DNA of 64,000 nucleotides. It comes from Oopsacas minuta. Lineage: Eukaryota > Porifera > Hexactinellida > Lyssacinosida > Leucopsacidae. Shown in pieces: positions 62,540 through 64,000 of this stretch. Where the stretch lies: positions 620,001-684,000 of the forward strand of contig JAKMXF010000210.1 in the NCBI GenBank assembly GCA_024704765.1, in the 5' to 3' direction. A program made the position numbers and the translations under genes. Positions within the stretch are counted from its first letter, which is position 1. Each line of letters opens with the position of its first letter. The notes under the pieces are model-generated. The model saw only the letters and a list, made by a program, of their open reading frames with translations. It did no database searches and was not told the DNA's origin.

Positions 62540-64000
62540 ATGTATAAAACTACTCAAACACAGTCTGAGACTAATGCTAAGTTGGAAGTGATGATAGATC
62601 TGGAGAGTTTGGTTAGGCCAGTAGGTTCAGAGCCCCAGAAAGGATTCTCTGTAGCAGAGTATGAAATAGCTCCTCATAAGATGATAGCTGACCTGGTAAC
62701 ACTGATTTACCAGAGAGAAGGTCTCGGCATTCAAACCCCTCTATGTCAGCAACAAACACACAATTCGAAGACCAAGAGGAGGCCTTCTCTAGTCATGGCT
62801 AACTCTGTTAAAGAGTATGGAATATTTGAAGTATTCCGAGGTAAGTGGCAATCTAACGGGACTGAAATCAGAGAGCTGCTAGCAGGAGACAACAATCCAC
62901 TCATCGTGTTTGGACGGAAACTACGCATAACTAGTGTAAGATATCTAGACAGCAGTATGAAGACTCTACTGATTGATCATAGTAGCTCTGTAAGGGGAGT
63001 GGTTAGGGACATCTGCTCTATTGTTGGTATGGAGAATCCTGAAGAGGTAGGATTGATAGTGGCAGCAGACTACTCTACAACATCAGGACATCATCCAGCT
63101 ATAATTCCTCAAATAGAATCTGATACTTCTAAGAAAGGCACTTTCACAAACCTGTCAGCTGCTAAGAAGCTAGCTTCTGTGACAAATGCTAGCCTTAGTC
63201 CTGCTCAGAAGAGACGGTACATCAGTAAAACTATTGGTAAGGCAGCAGCTGACTCTAGACGTGCTAAGAGGAAGGAAGGTCGTAAGAAGAAGAAACAAAT
63301 TAGCAAGAAGAGACAGCTCAGGTTGGATACTCCATGGTTAGACCTGAATCTCAGTCTTCCAGAGCAGGACGTGTTGGAGAATGATCAGCTGATCCTAATG
63401 CATCGCTATTTCTACAACATGCAGCTGGAGAGCGGGTCTAAGCGAGCAGAACTTCTCTTCTCACAATGCAAGGCTAAGTTCCTAGCCGGAGAGTTGTTCT
63501 GCTCTCAGGAAGATTGTCATAGATTCGCAGCTCTCCTCTGTCAGATATCTTTTGGAGACCACCATCAGGATTCTCATACGGAGAGTTGGCTTATTAGTGT
63601 AAAGAAGTCTGTTCTCCCTCCCAAATTCAAAGCTAAGACTCTTTGTAAATCAATCCTCCTTCTCTACCAAGCTCTGAGAGGAATAGCGTTTGAGCAATGT
63701 CAGCTGATTATGCTCAAGCTCTGGAGCTCTATGCCTCTATTTGGATATGAATTCTTCTCTGGAACTAATTTGGATAGCAAGAAGAAATGTTTGCTCGGTG
63801 TATCCAAACAATTCGTCTTATACTCAGAGCAAGGAGAGACTTCTTTCTCCAGAACTCTACGCCTAGACTCTCTCACTTCTTGGGACTTTGAGAAGACTTC
63901 GGACTCTCTATCCTTGGTATTTCCTTCAGAATGCTTTAATATTTATCTACCAGATTACTCCGGGATAGTAGCAGATACTATCTGTTCCCATCTAGAACAT
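62540..64000 (+). CDS. Talin-like FERM protein, 5' part
   Basis: An open frame of 487 codons runs from ATG 62540 to the window end without a stop. It reads as a talin-type head: ubiquitin-like F0 (1-125), F1 (about 130-285) with a long very basic insert (SRRAKRKEGRKKKKQ) that resembles the lipid-binding F1 loop, then PWLDLNLSLPEQDVLENDQL leading into F2 (about 285-400; FAALLCQISFGDHH) and F3 (from about 400; LLGVSKQFVLYS, LRLDSLTSWDF). No PH domain interrupts F2, which argues against kindlin. F3 of talin binds integrin beta tails and links adhesion sites to actin. An insertion inside F0 and high divergence leave room for a paralogue. The rod, if present, lies outside the window. PLC-gamma is 253 bases upstream. 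Confidence 0.72.
   Translation, partial: MYKTTQTQSETNAKLEVMIDLESLVRPVGSEPQKGFSVAEYEIAPHKMIADLVTLIYQREGLGIQTPLCQQQTHNSKTKRRPSLVMANSVKEYGIFEVFRGKWQSNGTEIRELLAGDNNPLIVFGRKLRITSVRYLDSSMKTLLIDHSSSVRGVVRDICSIVGMENPEEVGLIVAADYSTTSGHHPAIIPQIESDTSKKGTFTNLSAAKKLASVTNASLSPAQKRRYISKTIGKAAADSRRAKRKEGRKKKKQISKKRQLRLDTPWLDLNLSLPEQDVLENDQLILMHRYFYNMQLESGSKRAELLFSQCKAKFLAGELFCSQEDCHRFAALLCQISFGDHHQDSHTESWLISVKKSVLPPKFKAKTLCKSILLLYQALRGIAFEQCQLIMLKLWSSMPLFGYEFFSGTNLDSKKKCLLGVSKQFVLYSEQGETSFSRTLRLDSLTSWDFEKTSDSLSLVFPSECFNIYLPDYSGIVADTICSHLEH

Noticed and set aside
1-64000. Prokaryotic operons, CRISPR arrays, insertion sequences, tRNA or rRNA genes
   Set aside because: The window is intron-bearing animal DNA; I found no spaced repeats, transposase, or tRNA-like B-box in a cloverleaf context in the spacers.

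Overview
The window is nuclear DNA of an early-branching animal. Genes are split by many very short introns (mostly about 50-75 bp, GT-AG, typically GTAAGT...TTTAG), the base composition is AT-rich, and spacers are often only 100-400 bp. The gene set is animal: a lamin with tail domain and CaaX box, PLC-gamma with SH2-SH2-SH3, an AF4/FMR2-family protein, RASSF with SARAH domain, CD225/dispanin proteins, TEP1 and a talin-like FERM protein. It sits beside cofactor-independent phosphoglycerate mutase and a GEX1/Brambleberry karyogamy protein. The compactness, and T-rich AG sites directly upstream of many start codons (as expected if spliced-leader trans-splicing occurs), suggest a sponge, possibly a glass sponge. 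That assignment is an inference.

Layout. 1-734 (+): 3' end of iPGM. 727-7414 (-): a 12-exon TEP1 (about 2000 aa) whose inferred stop overlaps the iPGM 3' end. 7719-35036 (+): fourteen co-oriented genes: a large IPT/REJ/EGF receptor with an intracellular MYND-like finger, RNF32, MPC2, D-lactate dehydrogenase, a PH-PDZ protein, RRP9, VAP, a 76-aa orphan, GEX1/Brambleberry, a Ser-rich orphan, lamin, a triple-PH protein, DRP1 and an ankyrin-TRP channel. 35188-39361 (-): ORC4, TRMT5 and a GFOD-like oxidoreductase. 40338-44798 (+): a ten-exon AF4/FMR2-family protein. 45355-46794 (+): a TM2-type membrane protein and the ciliary EF-hand protein DRC8/EFCAB2. 46896-52164 (+): a kinesin with DEP domain and ankyrin repeats, carrying two nested opposite-strand genes (HIG1-domain, copine-type vWA) in its introns. 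52356-53416 (-): a tandem pair of CD225/dispanin proteins. 54227-64000 (+): RASSF, an RBM5/RBM10-like splicing factor, PLC-gamma, and the 5' part of a talin-like gene running off the window.

The genes are mostly housekeeping or signalling components and do not form one pathway. Loose themes are mitochondria (MPC2, LDHD, DRP1, HIG1), RNA and ribonucleoprotein work (TEP1, RRP9, TRMT5, RBM5/10), nuclear envelope and nuclear fusion (lamin, GEX1), and membrane-to-cytoskeleton signalling (PLC-gamma, RASSF, PH proteins, talin-like). The most unusual items are the kinesin-DEP-ankyrin gene with its nested genes, the receptor with a cytosolic MYND-like finger, the GEX1 protein with an added zinc-binding-like tail, and the recurrent AG sites just before start codons. 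Exon boundaries were worked out by hand from splice motifs and reading frame; every multi-exon gene closes in frame.
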